DNA of 64,000 bases from JBAYIE01 sp041665785 (GTDB lineage Bacteria > Bacteroidota > Bacteroidia > UKL13-3), in NCBI GenBank assembly GCA_041665785.1, contig JBAYIE010000006.1:1-64000 (forward strand), read 5' to 3'. The notes under the pieces are model-generated. The model had not been told where the DNA came from. It searched no databases and saw only the letters and a program-made list of their open reading frames with translations. Both the position numbers and the translations under genes were made by a program. Shown here one piece after another: positions 44,688-53,610 of the stretch (within the stretch, counting starts at the first letter, position 1; the number at the start of each line of letters is the position of its first letter).

Positions 44688-46205
44688 ATGAGTCCTATTA
44701 TCCTTATTGTCGTAGCGGCAGTTGTCATCTTTGTTACCATCTCTGCACTGGTTTCCCGTTATAAACGTTGTCCTTCCGATAAAATATTGGTTATATACGG
44801 ACGTACCGGCGGAACCTCTGCCAAATGTGTGCACGGAGGCGGAGCATTTATCTGGCCTGTAATACAGGATTATGCATTCCTTGATCTGAAACCCCTTTCC
44901 ATTGAAGCCAACCTCACCAATGCATTGAGTCGTCAGAATATTCGTGTGGATGTTCCCTGCCGTTTTACGATTGCCATCTCTACCGAAGCAGATAGTATGA
45001 ATACAGCGGCCGAACGTTTGCTCGGACTTACATCGGAACAGATTCAGGAACTGGCCAAAGATATTTTGTTTGGTCAGTTGCGTTTGGTAATTGCTACCAT
45101 GACCATCGAAGAAATCAATTCTGATCGCGATAAATTTCTCGACAATATTTCGAAAAACGTAGACAGTGAACTCAAGAAAATCGGATTAAAGTTGATCAAC
45201 GTTAACGTAACAGATATCAAGGATGAGTCGGGGTATATTGAAGCATTGGGTAAAGAAGCCGCAGCCAAAGCGATCAACGAAGCTAAAATCAGCGTAGCCG
45301 AACAGGAGAAAATCGGAGAAACCGGAAAAGCAATGGCAGATCGCGAAAAGGATACACAGATTGCAGAAACGCATCGTGATCGCGACGTAAAAATTGCCAT
45401 CACCCAAAAAGATAAAGAGATCAGCATTGCCACCGCCGTAAAAGACGAAACTATCGGTAAAGCAGAAGCCGAACGCGATACGCGTGTAAAAACTTCGGAA
45501 GCAAATGCCATTGCCATTCAGGGCGAAAACGAAGCGAAAATTTCCATTGCCAAATCAGATGCTAACCGTCGCGAAAAAGAAGCGGAATCGCTGCGCATTG
45601 CACTGGCTTCTGAAAAAGTACAACAAGCCAAAGCGCTGGAAGAATCTTATGTAGCCGAACAAAAAGCCGAACTGGCACGATCCGAACGCGAACGTTCCAC
45701 CCAGATCGCCAATATTGTAGTTCCTGCCGAAATAGCCAAACAACGCGCCATCATCGAAGCGCAAGCCATGGCCGAAACCATTCGCGAAAATGCAAAAGGT
45801 GAAGCCGATGCCATCTTTGCAAAAATGGAAGCCGAAGCAAAAGGATTGTTTGAAATCCTCACCAAGCAAGCCGAAGGTTACAAAGAAGTAGTAGCTGCAG
45901 CCGGTGGCGATCCTACAAAAGCTTTCCAATTGCTCCTGCTCGAAAAATTACCGGAACTGGTGCGCACACAGGTTGAAGCGGTTAAAAATATCAAGATCGA
46001 TAAAATCACCGTATGGGATTCAGGCAATGGAAACAACGAAAACGGAAATTCTTCCACCGCAAATTTTGTTTCAGGTATGATGAAGACGGTTCCTCCATTG
46101 AACGACCTTTTCAATATGGCCGGGCTCAATCTACCGAATTACCTCAAGGGAAATGATGCTCCTGCGGAAGAGGATGATAAAAAAGAAAGCGGGAAGAAAG
46201 AATAA
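44688..46205 (+). CDS. floT: Flotillin (SPFH domain protein)
   Basis: A 505-residue membrane-associated scaffold. An N-terminal hydrophobic segment (IILIVVAAVVIFVTISALV) precedes the SPFH domain (GGTSAKCVHGGGAFIWPVIQ, LDLKPLSIEANLTNALSRQN, AAERLLGLTSEQIQELAKDI) to about residue 190. A long alanine/glutamate coiled coil with many EAEAKA-type repeats follows (about 190-400), then QLLLLEKLPELVRTQVEAVKNI. The tail has a Ser/Asn-rich and Lys/Glu end. Flotillins form membrane microdomains and affect fluidity. It is the second gene of an NfeD-flotillin operon. Confidence 0.93.
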   Translation: MSPIILIVVAAVVIFVTISALVSRYKRCPSDKILVIYGRTGGTSAKCVHGGGAFIWPVIQDYAFLDLKPLSIEANLTNALSRQNIRVDVPCRFTIAISTEADSMNTAAERLLGLTSEQIQELAKDILFGQLRLVIATMTIEEINSDRDKFLDNISKNVDSELKKIGLKLINVNVTDIKDESGYIEALGKEAAAKAINEAKISVAEQEKIGETGKAMADREKDTQIAETHRDRDVKIAITQKDKEISIATAVKDETIGKAEAERDTRVKTSEANAIAIQGENEAKISIAKSDANRREKEAESLRIALASEKVQQAKALEESYVAEQKAELARSERERSTQIANIVVPAEIAKQRAIIEAQAMAETIRENAKGEADAIFAKMEAEAKGLFEILTKQAEGYKEVVAAAGGDPTKAFQLLLLEKLPELVRTQVEAVKNIKIDKITVWDSGNGNNENGNSSTANFVSGMMKTVPPLNDLFNMAGLNLPNYLKGNDAPAEEDDKKESGKKE

Positions 46206-46267
46206 GGTTGTTTCAAACAGTTGCTCTTTTTGTTCAACCATTTATTAGTTGAATGTATCCATAAAGG

Positions 46268-46972
46268 CTACCCAAACCTCTTCTCCACCAGCGACTGCAA
46301 TTCTTTTGCCAGATCATGATCGCTGTCCCAGCTGTACTGATGTTTCAGTTCGGTAAACAAACGCATCGCTTCATCGATATTCAACGACGAATTCAAACGG
46401 TCGATGGCCTTGGTATACTCCACTGTATTTTCATTGAACAATACATTCACAAAAGCAATTTTCTTGTTGAGCGAGATGGCTGACTTCAGGCTTTCTACCT
46501 TACCCTGCATCATTTCTGTTTTGGGGTTATTTTGTGAAATGCGTTCATGCAACAAAGGTTCTTCGTTTTGCGTTTTACTCGTACGCGAAAGGATATCCTG
46601 TAAAATAGGTTGCTCTTTATGGGGAGGATTATTCGTTAATGGTGTATCCGTTATTGGGTTATTCGTTGGAGGTGGAATGGTTTCTTCGGGTTGAATTTCA
46701 GGTATGGCAGGTGGTGTTGGCGTTAAAACAGATTCTGCAACAATTTCAGGTGCATTGATCTGCTGATCAATCAGAGGCTTTATTTCCTCTATACTTTGCT
46801 TCACAGGATCAGGCATCTCTATTGCCAAAGGAACTAAAATCTGAATATGCTCATACAACTCCACGCATTTGCTTTTCAGCAAAGCAATTTCCAGAGTATT
46901 GGTGGGGTGCTGACTCTTCCCGATCGCATCGGCCAGTTCCTTCACTTTTTGCATTACTTCCTGTTGATTCAT
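46268..46972 (-). CDS. Conserved Bacteroidota protein with proline-rich linker, unknown function
   Basis: A 234-residue cytosolic protein. An N-terminal helical part (MQKVKELADAIGKSQHPTN, CVELYEHIQILVPLA) is joined by a low-complexity Pro/Thr/Asn linker (about 85-135) to a conserved helical C-terminus (ISLNKKIAFVNVLFNENTVE, SLNIDEAMRLFTELKHQYSW). The C-terminal motif is common in uncharacterised Bacteroidota proteins. It is transcribed divergently from tdk, 65 bases apart, and converges with the flotillin gene. Confidence 0.7.
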   Translation of the reverse strand: MNQQEVMQKVKELADAIGKSQHPTNTLEIALLKSKCVELYEHIQILVPLAIEMPDPVKQSIEEIKPLIDQQINAPEIVAESVLTPTPPAIPEIQPEETIPPPTNNPITDTPLTNNPPHKEQPILQDILSRTSKTQNEEPLLHERISQNNPKTEMMQGKVESLKSAISLNKKIAFVNVLFNENTVEYTKAIDRLNSSLNIDEAMRLFTELKHQYSWDSDHDLAKELQSLVEKRFG

Positions 46973-47037
46973 ATAGATTTCCCTTTTTACAAAGGTCTAA
47001 AAGAAAAGGATTCAAAAAAGCATGTATTTTTACACAG

Positions 47038-47625
47038 ATGTTTTTAGAGCCCCACTTAACACAAAATCGTAAAAAAGGTTGGATCGAAGTGATTTGTGGC
47101 TCCATGTTTTCGGGCAAAACAGAAGAGTTGATCCGCCGCCTCAAGCGCGCACGCATCGCCCATCTGAAAGTCGAAATTTTCAAACCCGGTGTCGATACCC
47201 GCTACCACGAATCAGAAATCGTTTCACACAACGCAACGGCCATTCCTTCAACTCCTGTTGAATCTTCCCTAAATATCCTGCTCATGCACAAAGATGCCGA
47301 TGTAATCGGAATCGATGAGGCGCAGTTCTTCGACGATGAAATTGTCTATGTATGTGAAACGCTCGCTTCAAAAGGCATTCGTGTTGTGGTGGCCGGCCTC
47401 GATATGGATTACCTGGGCAAACCCTTTGGACCCATGCCCAAACTCATGGCTGTGGCCGAATATGTTACAAAAGTAAACGCTGTTTGTATGGTATGCGGTG
47501 ATCTGGCAACACACACCTTTCGTAAAACCAAAAACGATGCGTTGGTAATGCTCGGAGAACACGATGATTACGAGGCCCGTTGCCGTACATGTTTTTTGGA
47601 AGGGATGAAAATGCAATCAACCTAA
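47038..47625 (+). CDS. tdk: Thymidine kinase
   Basis: A 195-residue type II thymidine kinase for salvage of thymidine. The P-loop is CGSMFSGKTEELIRR, the lid/Asp motif is IGIDEAQFFDD, and a zinc site is formed by CMVCGD and CRTC near residues 150-185. The ATG at 47038 (MFLEPHLTQNRKKGWIEV) matches Bacteroidota relatives; the open frame continues upstream across the divergent gene and is not used. Confidence 0.95.
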   Translation: MFLEPHLTQNRKKGWIEVICGSMFSGKTEELIRRLKRARIAHLKVEIFKPGVDTRYHESEIVSHNATAIPSTPVESSLNILLMHKDADVIGIDEAQFFDDEIVYVCETLASKGIRVVVAGLDMDYLGKPFGPMPKLMAVAEYVTKVNAVCMVCGDLATHTFRKTKNDALVMLGEHDDYEARCRTCFLEGMKMQST

Positions 47626-47666
47626 CCGATTAACGCAATAACCAATAACTTAATAACGAGTAACAA

Positions 47667-48617
47667 CTAACTCAATTGTCCCGGCTGTGCCAGATTCTCC
47701 AGCATCTCTTTCGTCATGGCATCCAGGTCGAAACGCGGTTTCCATCCCCAATGTGCCCTTGCTTCTGCATCGTTGATGCTACGCGGCCAGCTGTCGGCAA
47801 TGGCCTGACGGAAATCGGGATTGTATTGGATTGTAAAGTCGGGAATGAATTTCTGAATGCTGGCTGCTATGCCTTTGGGATCGAAACTGATTCCTGCTAC
47901 ATTATAACTGCTGCGGATCCTAACTTTTTCAGCAGGCGCTTCCATCAGTTCCAGCGTTGCACGTATAGCATCGGGCATAAACATCATCGGCAACTCAGTA
48001 TGTTCGCTCAGGAAGCTGGTATACGTTTTATTTTTTAATGCTTCATGGTAAATGTGTACGGCATAATCGGTGGTTCCTCCACCCGGCGCCGACTTGTAAC
48101 CGATCAATCCGGGATAACGGATGCTGCGCACATCCACACCGAATTTCTGATGATAGTATTCGCAAAAACGTTCACCGGCTTGTTTGCTGATTCCGTAAAT
48201 GGTATTCGGTTCCATAACGGTGTATTGTGGCGTATGATCGCGCGGGGTTGTCGGACCAAATACAGCTATGGAACTGGGCCAGTATACTTTTTTGATGATT
48301 CCTTCTTTGGCTGCATCCAATACATGAAACAAGCCTTCCATATTCAGATCCCAGGCTAACTTTGGTTTTTGCTCGGCCGTTGCCGACAATAAAGCAGCCA
48401 GCAAATACACCTGAGTGATCTGGTGCTTTTTCATGATCTCATACATGGATTGTTTGTCCATCACATCCAGTTTTTCGAAAATCCCCACCTGATTTTCCAA
48501 CGGACGAATATCCGAAGTGATCACATTGTTTTCTCCGTAAACCGTTCTGCAGGTCTCAGCCAGTTCAAGGCCGATCTGGCCATTGGCGCCCATGATGAGT
48601 ATTTTTTCCGTCGACAT
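47667..48617 (-). CDS. SDR-type L-threonine 3-dehydrogenase
   Basis: A 316-residue short-chain dehydrogenase/reductase. The NAD site is ILIMGANGQIGLEL, the catalytic Tyr-Lys pair is in TIYGISKQAGE with Ser in YWPSSIAVFGP, and YPGLIGYKSAPGGGTTDYAV plus LPMMFMPDAIRATLELM are specific to the SDR threonine dehydrogenases. The enzyme oxidises L-threonine to 2-amino-3-ketobutyrate. The kbl ligase that usually follows the step is not adjacent. UDP-sugar epimerase is a less likely reading. Confidence 0.85.
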   Translation of the reverse strand: MSTEKILIMGANGQIGLELAETCRTVYGENNVITSDIRPLENQVGIFEKLDVMDKQSMYEIMKKHQITQVYLLAALLSATAEQKPKLAWDLNMEGLFHVLDAAKEGIIKKVYWPSSIAVFGPTTPRDHTPQYTVMEPNTIYGISKQAGERFCEYYHQKFGVDVRSIRYPGLIGYKSAPGGGTTDYAVHIYHEALKNKTYTSFLSEHTELPMMFMPDAIRATLELMEAPAEKVRIRSSYNVAGISFDPKGIAASIQKFIPDFTIQYNPDFRQAIADSWPRSINDAEARAHWGWKPRFDLDAMTKEMLENLAQPGQLS

Positions 48618-48716
48618 CTATGCTGTTATTTGGTTCGCGATATTAAAATAAACTTTTTACAAGTCGACTCAAAAGTAGTGAATGTTCATTGAATTTAATT
48701 TGAGGGAACGCAATAG

Positions 48717-48773
48717 TGCATCTCCGCATGATGCAGCACAACTCCGAACGATGTAGCGCATCTCCGAATGCGC
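48717..48773. repeat. Three degenerate 20-base tandem units
   Basis: The units read TGCATCTCCGCATGATGCA, GCACAACTCCGAACGATGTA and GCGCATCTCCGAATGCGCG, a period of about 20 with conserved CTCCGMA. They lie upstream of the threonine dehydrogenase gene, in a gap (48618-48967) that holds only repeats. Confidence 0.6.
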
Positions 48774-48831
48774 GATTCCTTTCACTACAATGTTGTAGGT
48801 GTATCATTTCTCTCCCCACGTCGCGATGTTC

Positions 48832-48900
48832 AACCGCGTTGCGGTTTTTTGAGGAGGGGGTGTCACGTGCGGGTTATGGAGGTTGAACCGCGTTGCGGTT
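48832..48900. repeat. Paired REP-like hairpins
   Basis: AACCGC-GTT-GCGGTT occurs at 48832-48846 and 48886-48900, each a perfect 6-bp stem with a 3-base loop. A second pair with nearly the same spacing is at 62532-62597. The 28 bases ending at 48900 are identical to those ending at 62597. Confidence 0.8.
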
Positions 48901-48925
48901 ATGGGTTTGTTGTTGAGTGTAAGGT

Positions 48926-48988
48926 TAGCCCGCCTTCGCCAAAATCTTCGGCGAGGCAATGCATTCTTCATTCTTCATTCTTCATTTT
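48926..48988 (+). repeat. GGCG-headed hairpin with TTCATTC tail
   Basis: TTCGCC and GGCGAG (about 48936-48955) form a hairpin head, followed by GCAATGCATTCTTCATTC and two more TTCATTC units. The tail covers the stop codon of the membrane protein gene on the minus strand (48968-48970). Confidence 0.65.
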
Positions 48989-50650
48989 AAACCCATCCTC
49001 CAAACGATTCGTTCTCCACTGCAGATTCGGATCCAAAATAGATGTACAAGGTATTTCTGCATCCCAGCATTGTGCATTACCCTCCGGCATCATCACGTAT
49101 CCGCCCAGAGGCAAAGGCACACGCTGCATGGTGTTAGTTCCATATGGAAGCAGGGTTATCAGGTTGCGTTGGAATCGGTCTGCGGGCAAATATAATTTTG
49201 TAAAAAATATACCACCGGCTATTAATAAAACCATGCCCCCAAACATTACCCAGCGGGCTTGAAAAAGGTGATTGAAGCGAGAAATAGTAAATCGGTGCTG
49301 AAACATCCAGGCAATGTAAAACACGAGGTATCCAAAAATAAAACGCGTAGCGGGTGCATTCATAAACCACACCGGCATAGCCAATGCAATAGTGATTAGC
49401 AACAAAGCGGAATGCTCTTTGCGAATGATTTCCTTCCAACGTTTTCTGCTCCGGCGAATCAACAAGGCAATCATCAGAAACAAGGCATCAACCACAAACA
49501 AAGCCAACAGAAATTTACTGAACAGATCCAGATGCTTAATCCATTGCACAAACCATTGGGTGAAGGGCATCTGCTTTACCGTTTCCAAATCCACACCCGG
49601 TACACGCTCGTTCGCTATATTGATGGCGCGTTCGTATTGCAAGGTTTCTGCACGCATTTTCCAGTCTACATCAAACAAGTCCAATTGATCCACCGGATAA
49701 AGCAGGTAACCCGATTTCAATACATTGGTTTGCAACCAGGGTGTAAACAGCAGCAGGCAAAATAAAGTCAATACTGTAATACCTTTCCGTAACACATCCA
49801 GCTTCTGCATCAACAGCCAACCTACAGGAATAAACAATAACGTAATGGCAGATAATTTAAATGTAACCATTGTTAAAAATACCAGCAAAAGGGGTGCCCG
49901 CTTTCTCCAATCGGAAACAGGTTGTTGAATCCATTCGGTAAATGTGATCAGTGTTAATATGGTGATCGCATAATCGTTGGTAACTGCACCCACATATTTT
50001 CGGTAGGCCATCAAAATCAGATACAAAAAGATGACGCCCTTTAAAATGAAATTCGGATCGTTTTTGCGTGGAATAAAATACACGGTAGAAACAATCAGCA
50101 ATAAAGCATTGAGTACATAAACCGATTTCAATCCGAAGAATCCCATGCCGAAATAAGCATGCAGCAAAAACCAATTTGAATTATTGCCCAACTGCCTGCG
50201 CAAATTCCCTAAACCCTTCACTACCGGAAATTGTTCGTCCCAACGAATGGCCTGCAAATGATAATCTCCAATATCTCCAACTCCTGCTCTGCCGGCCAGA
50301 TTGAGGATAGCCGCACAAAACACAACCATAAAAAAAATCACGTGCAAGGGCGATCCAAAACAATCCTGTTTGAGCTGTGTCAGGTATTTATTCCATTCTG
50401 CTTTAACCGGCAAAACCAAAGCAGTTAGCACCATCAATATCAGCAGGTGCACCATCCATCCCATGGGCAAAAACAAGTGCAGGATTTGTAACAGCAGGGC
50501 ATCCAGACATAGACCCGGAACCAGCAAAAAAAGTGCATGTGAAACTGTGAATTCGGTTCTGAGCAATTTCGAGAAAAGGTGTAAACAAACGATGCCGGAA
50601 ACCCAGGCAACCAGAAAAGCATAGATCAGAAATATTGCAGCGGACAGCAC
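48968..50650 (-). CDS. Polytopic membrane protein, GT-C-like, unknown function
   Basis: A 560-residue inner-membrane protein with about 11-13 membrane segments. A conserved loop near residue 125, GRAGVGDIGDYHLQAIRW followed by NSNWFLLHAYFG, suits the first periplasmic loop of GT-C glycosyltransferases that use lipid-linked sugars, but a clear DXD-type motif is not certain. The C-terminal 80 residues are soluble. The start is GTG at 50650; the stop codon and last residues (KMKNEE) lie in a dispersed repeat. It follows the trans-sulfuration gene by 9 bases. Confidence 0.6.
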   Translation of the reverse strand: MLSAAIFLIYAFLVAWVSGIVCLHLFSKLLRTEFTVSHALFLLVPGLCLDALLLQILHLFLPMGWMVHLLILMVLTALVLPVKAEWNKYLTQLKQDCFGSPLHVIFFMVVFCAAILNLAGRAGVGDIGDYHLQAIRWDEQFPVVKGLGNLRRQLGNNSNWFLLHAYFGMGFFGLKSVYVLNALLLIVSTVYFIPRKNDPNFILKGVIFLYLILMAYRKYVGAVTNDYAITILTLITFTEWIQQPVSDWRKRAPLLLVFLTMVTFKLSAITLLFIPVGWLLMQKLDVLRKGITVLTLFCLLLFTPWLQTNVLKSGYLLYPVDQLDLFDVDWKMRAETLQYERAINIANERVPGVDLETVKQMPFTQWFVQWIKHLDLFSKFLLALFVVDALFLMIALLIRRSRKRWKEIIRKEHSALLLITIALAMPVWFMNAPATRFIFGYLVFYIAWMFQHRFTISRFNHLFQARWVMFGGMVLLIAGGIFFTKLYLPADRFQRNLITLLPYGTNTMQRVPLPLGGYVMMPEGNAQCWDAEIPCTSILDPNLQWRTNRLEDGFKMKNEE

Positions 50651-50659
50651 GAAGTTAAA

Positions 50660-51799
50660 TTAAGCCAGTACCTGTTTTAAATCCTCCAGCAAATCTTCTA
50701 CATCTTCTACACCTACACTGAGACGCAACAAACTATCCACCACACCAGCCTTTTCGCGCTCTGCTTTGGGAATGGAAGCATGGGTCATTGTAGCCGGATG
50801 ATTTACCAGCGACTCCACACCTCCCAAACTTTCGGCCAGTGCGAATACTTTAAATCGGGAAGCGATCCGGAACGTTTCGTTGAGGTCAGCACCTTTTAAC
50901 ACAATGGAAATCATCCCTCCGAAATCACGCATTTGTTTTTTGGCAATTTCGTGGTTAGGATGATCTGTGAAACCCGGCCAGTAAACTTTTTCAATTTTCG
51001 GATGTGTTTTCAAATACTGTGCAATCTGCCTTCCGTTTTCGCAATGTGCTTTCATGCGCAGGTGCAACGTTTTCAATCCGCGCAATACCAGAAAACTGTC
51101 TTGCGGACCAGGAGTAGCCCCACACGAATTATGAATAAAGGCTAGTTGCTCGTGAAGGTTATCATTGTTGGTGAGCAAAGCACCCATGATCACGTCACTG
51201 TGTCCGCCTAAATATTTGGTAACACTATGCATCACAATATCGGCACCCAGATCAAGTGGGTTTTGCAGGTATGGCGATGCAAAAGTATTATCGACTGCCA
51301 GAGTAATGGAATGCTTCTTCGCTATTGCCGCGCATGCCGCAATGTCCACAATCTGCATGGTAGGGTTAGTCGGCGTTTCAATCCAGATCAGTTTGGTATT
51401 GGGATTTATGTATGCAGAAATATTGTTCGCATCATTCATATCGATGAAATGAAATTTGATGCCAAAATTTGCAAATACCTTGGTAAACATGCGGTATGTT
51501 CCACCGTATAAATCGTTGCCGGTAATCACTTCATCACCCGGACGCAACAGTTTGATTACTGCGTCGGTGGCTCCCATACCACTACTGAAACACAATCCGT
51601 ATTTTGCATTTTCCAAAGCTGCCAGGCATTTTTCGAGGGCTGTGCGCGTCGGATTTTTTCCGCGTGCATAGGCATATCCTTTGTGTTTACCCGGACTTTC
51701 CTGCCAGAAGGTAGAAGTCTGGTAAATAGGTGTCATAACCGCTCCTGTGGTTGGATCGGGCTCTTGTCCGGCATGAATGGCTTTTGTTCCGAATTTCAT
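50660..51799 (-). CDS. Cystathionine gamma-synthase/lyase family PLP enzyme
   Basis: A 379-residue enzyme of the Cys/Met metabolism PLP family. MKFGTKAIHAGQEPDPTTGA and PIYQTSTFWQ open the protein; the cofactor lysine is in MHSVTKYLGGHSDVIMG (about residue 195); SSGMGATDAVIKLL and NPTMQIVD mark the cofactor and substrate site. RYP-type tail LRLSVGVEDVEDLLEDL is intact. It could act as cystathionine gamma-synthase or gamma-lyase; the sequence alone does not decide. The ATG at 51799 is preferred over a TTG eight codons upstream. Confidence 0.88.
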   Translation of the reverse strand: MKFGTKAIHAGQEPDPTTGAVMTPIYQTSTFWQESPGKHKGYAYARGKNPTRTALEKCLAALENAKYGLCFSSGMGATDAVIKLLRPGDEVITGNDLYGGTYRMFTKVFANFGIKFHFIDMNDANNISAYINPNTKLIWIETPTNPTMQIVDIAACAAIAKKHSITLAVDNTFASPYLQNPLDLGADIVMHSVTKYLGGHSDVIMGALLTNNDNLHEQLAFIHNSCGATPGPQDSFLVLRGLKTLHLRMKAHCENGRQIAQYLKTHPKIEKVYWPGFTDHPNHEIAKKQMRDFGGMISIVLKGADLNETFRIASRFKVFALAESLGGVESLVNHPATMTHASIPKAEREKAGVVDSLLRLSVGVEDVEDLLEDLKQVLA

Positions 51800-51842
51800 A
51801 TTGCGTGATTTTACTGTTGGCAAACTTAAGGCAAATCTGATT

Positions 51843-51961
51843 GAAGAATGAATAATGAAAAATTAAGAATGAAAAGTTAAATTTCTTCATTCTTCTCACC
51901 GTCGCTTCGCTTTGGCGACACAAAGCATTCTTCATTCTTAAATTTCTCATTCTTCATTTTT
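51843..51961. repeat. Complete two-tailed copy of the dispersed repeat
   Basis: A reversed tail (GAAGAATGAATAATGAAAAA, 51843 on) and a direct tail (GCATTCTTCATTCTTAAATT, to 51961) enclose a hairpin head, CGTCGC…GGCGAC (51900-51919). The arrangement is that of a short inverted-repeat element of about 118 bases. The remaining gap to 52163 holds no gene and no clear promoter. Confidence 0.7.
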
Positions 51962-52163
51962 AATTTATTTCCTTCAAAAACAGTCCTCTGCGAACATTTG
52001 CTTCCAAATATCATTTCCATCTGTACTTTCGCCGCTTGTACAGCGTTTTAAGCAACGTAGCTATGGTTTTGAAATTTAATGCGATTCCATTTGCATACAT
52101 TGTTTTAAACCTTAACTTTCAGAACGAAACAAAACCATTGATTACTTTCAAATAAAATAGCGC

Positions 52164-52529
52164 ATGCCTACCCAGTTTATAAAGAAGATGAACAAAACCG
52201 AAGCCGGTTTTCACCTGTTGATGATGCTTTCTATGGCCGATGATCATATTCACCATACCGAACACGATGTCATTATTGATTTTCTGAACGATCATTTCAA
52301 CGACAATATCGACCTGATCAAAGAACAAGCCTTTTTGAAAGCACTTCCAGCATCAGAGCAGGAAAGCCATTTTATGGAGACGGCAGAGCATTTGTTTGCT
52401 ATCAGCAACGCCGATGAACGCCACACCATAACCCGTTTTGCCATGGATGTGGTAATGGCCGACGAAACCATGCAGCATCACGAAAATAAGCTGATCAACA
52501 AGCTGTATGATTGCTGGGATATCGAATAA
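52164..52529 (+). CDS. TerB-like domain protein
   Basis: A 121-residue all-helical protein. FHLLMMLSMADDHIHHTEHD and the second repeat ITRFAMDVVMADETMQHHEN give the two acidic, metal-binding helix pairs of the TerB/DjlA N-domain family. Such proteins appear in tellurite and stress loci, but stand-alone forms have no settled role. The last 23 bases overlap an upstream extension of the next frame, which is not used. Confidence 0.7.
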   Translation: MPTQFIKKMNKTEAGFHLLMMLSMADDHIHHTEHDVIIDFLNDHFNDNIDLIKEQAFLKALPASEQESHFMETAEHLFAISNADERHTITRFAMDVVMADETMQHHENKLINKLYDCWDIE

Positions 52530-52575
52530 TCCCGGGATCAAACCTTCCCCTTTTACCCATAATTTCTGGTTTTCG

Positions 52576-53049
52576 ATGCGTGCCGGCCTTATTCTGCTGG
52601 TTGTTTTTATTCCTGTAACTTCGCTCCGGGCGCAGGATTGTGTGAATCAGGCTCTCGTAAATTCAACGTATTTCTGTCCCAATCCCGAGTTTTACCCCGT
52701 ATGCGGTTGCGATGGCAAAACTTACCGCAATTTGTGCGAAGCCCAGATGCGTAATGGCATACAATACTATACCGATGGCCCCTGCACTGGTTTTGAATTC
52801 GATATTCTACCCAATATTACCGCTACCTACCTGGAATTTACCCTGGTTCAATCGGTTAACCCCAGTTTTGTAAAAATGATCATTATGGATGCCTGGGGCA
52901 AATTTCTGGTGATTGAGAATGTTAGCATTACACCGCGATTTTACCGCAGCATTGATGTTTCCTGGTTGATGCAGGGAGTTTATTTTATACTTGTATACGA
53001 TTCCAACGACAATTACCGGTTCCGCAGGTTCGTGAAATACAACCCATAA
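52576..53049 (+). CDS. Exported Kazal-domain protein
   Basis: A 157-residue exported protein. After a signal peptide (IPVTSLRAQ) comes a Kazal-type inhibitor domain with cysteines in CPNPEFYPVCGCDGKTYRN, LCEAQ and DGPC (about residues 30-75), the fold that blocks serine proteases. The rest (about 80-157, ITATYLEFTLVQ … YRFRRFVKYNP) resembles a short T9SS sorting domain that lacks the usual PNP opening. The ATG at 52576 is chosen as it begins the signal peptide. Confidence 0.75.
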   Translation: MRAGLILLVVFIPVTSLRAQDCVNQALVNSTYFCPNPEFYPVCGCDGKTYRNLCEAQMRNGIQYYTDGPCTGFEFDILPNITATYLEFTLVQSVNPSFVKMIIMDAWGKFLVIENVSITPRFYRSIDVSWLMQGVYFILVYDSNDNYRFRRFVKYNP

Positions 53050-53087
53050 GCCTAAACCGGTTGATATCAAAACCTTTTTTTCACATT

Positions 53088-53121
53088 TTGTTGTGAATTA
53101 AGAATTCCTGCCCTATTTTTG
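53088..53121 (+). promoter_or_regulatory. Promoter of the rplM-rpsI-rpsB transcript
   Basis: TTG (53091-53093), a 20-base spacer and TATTTTTG (53114-53121) match the Bacteroidota promoter TTG-N19/20-TAnnTTTG perfectly at -7. The rplM start codon is 37 bases downstream. Confidence 0.65.
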
Positions 53122-53158
53122 CCACCCCTTATCAGAAAAGTATAAAAATTATTTTATC

Positions 53159-53602
53159 GTGGATACATTAAGTTATAAAACAAAGTCAGCCAACAAAGCT
53201 TCCGTTAAAAAGGATTGGTTTATTGTTGATGCTGAAGGCCAGACTCTGGGCCGTTTTGCAAGCAAAGTTGCCAATATTTTAAGAGGCAAACACAAAACCA
53301 GCTTTACCCCGCATGTGGATTGTGGTGATAATGTGATCATTATCAACGCAGAAAAGATCCGCTTTACCGGAAACAAGCTGAACGACAAAGATTACGTATT
53401 CTATTCCGGTTTCCCGGGTGGACAGCGTTTCGAGTCGGCCAAAGTGATGCTCGAGAAAAAACCAACCTACGTTGTAGAGCATGCCATCGACGGTATGTTG
53501 CCCAACAACAAGCTGGGTCGCGAAATTTTCAGAAACCTATTTGTGTATGCAGGTACAGAACATCCGCACGCAGCACAACAACCTAAAACCTTAACCTTCT
53601 AA
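53159..53602 (+). CDS. rplM: 50S ribosomal protein L13
   Basis: A 147-residue ribosomal protein, with KDWFIVDAEGQTLGRFASKV, GDNVIIINAEKIRFTGNK and the GMLPNNKLGREIFRNLFVY signature. The start is GTG at 53159; the next in-frame ATG lies far inside the domain. It heads the rplM-rpsI-rpsB unit; rpsI follows after 8 bases. Confidence 0.97.
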   Translation: MDTLSYKTKSANKASVKKDWFIVDAEGQTLGRFASKVANILRGKHKTSFTPHVDCGDNVIIINAEKIRFTGNKLNDKDYVFYSGFPGGQRFESAKVMLEKKPTYVVEHAIDGMLPNNKLGREIFRNLFVYAGTEHPHAAQQPKTLTF

Positions 53603-53610
53603 ATCAGCTA

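Noticed and set aside
45074..45929. Long open frames antisense to the flotillin gene
   Set aside because: They mirror the Ala/Glu-rich coiled coil and have no independent start context or recognisable product.
46206..46240. Terminator between the flotillin gene and the convergent hypothetical
   Set aside because: GGTTG and CAACC pair, but the loop is long and no T run follows.
46822..47037. N-terminal extension of thymidine kinase by 72 codons
   Set aside because: It runs antisense through the conserved gene at 46268-46972 and has no family match; the ATG at 47038 fits the family.
48780..48960. Short open frame across the paired hairpins
   Set aside because: It reads through palindromes and repeat tails; the composition is that of repeats, not protein.
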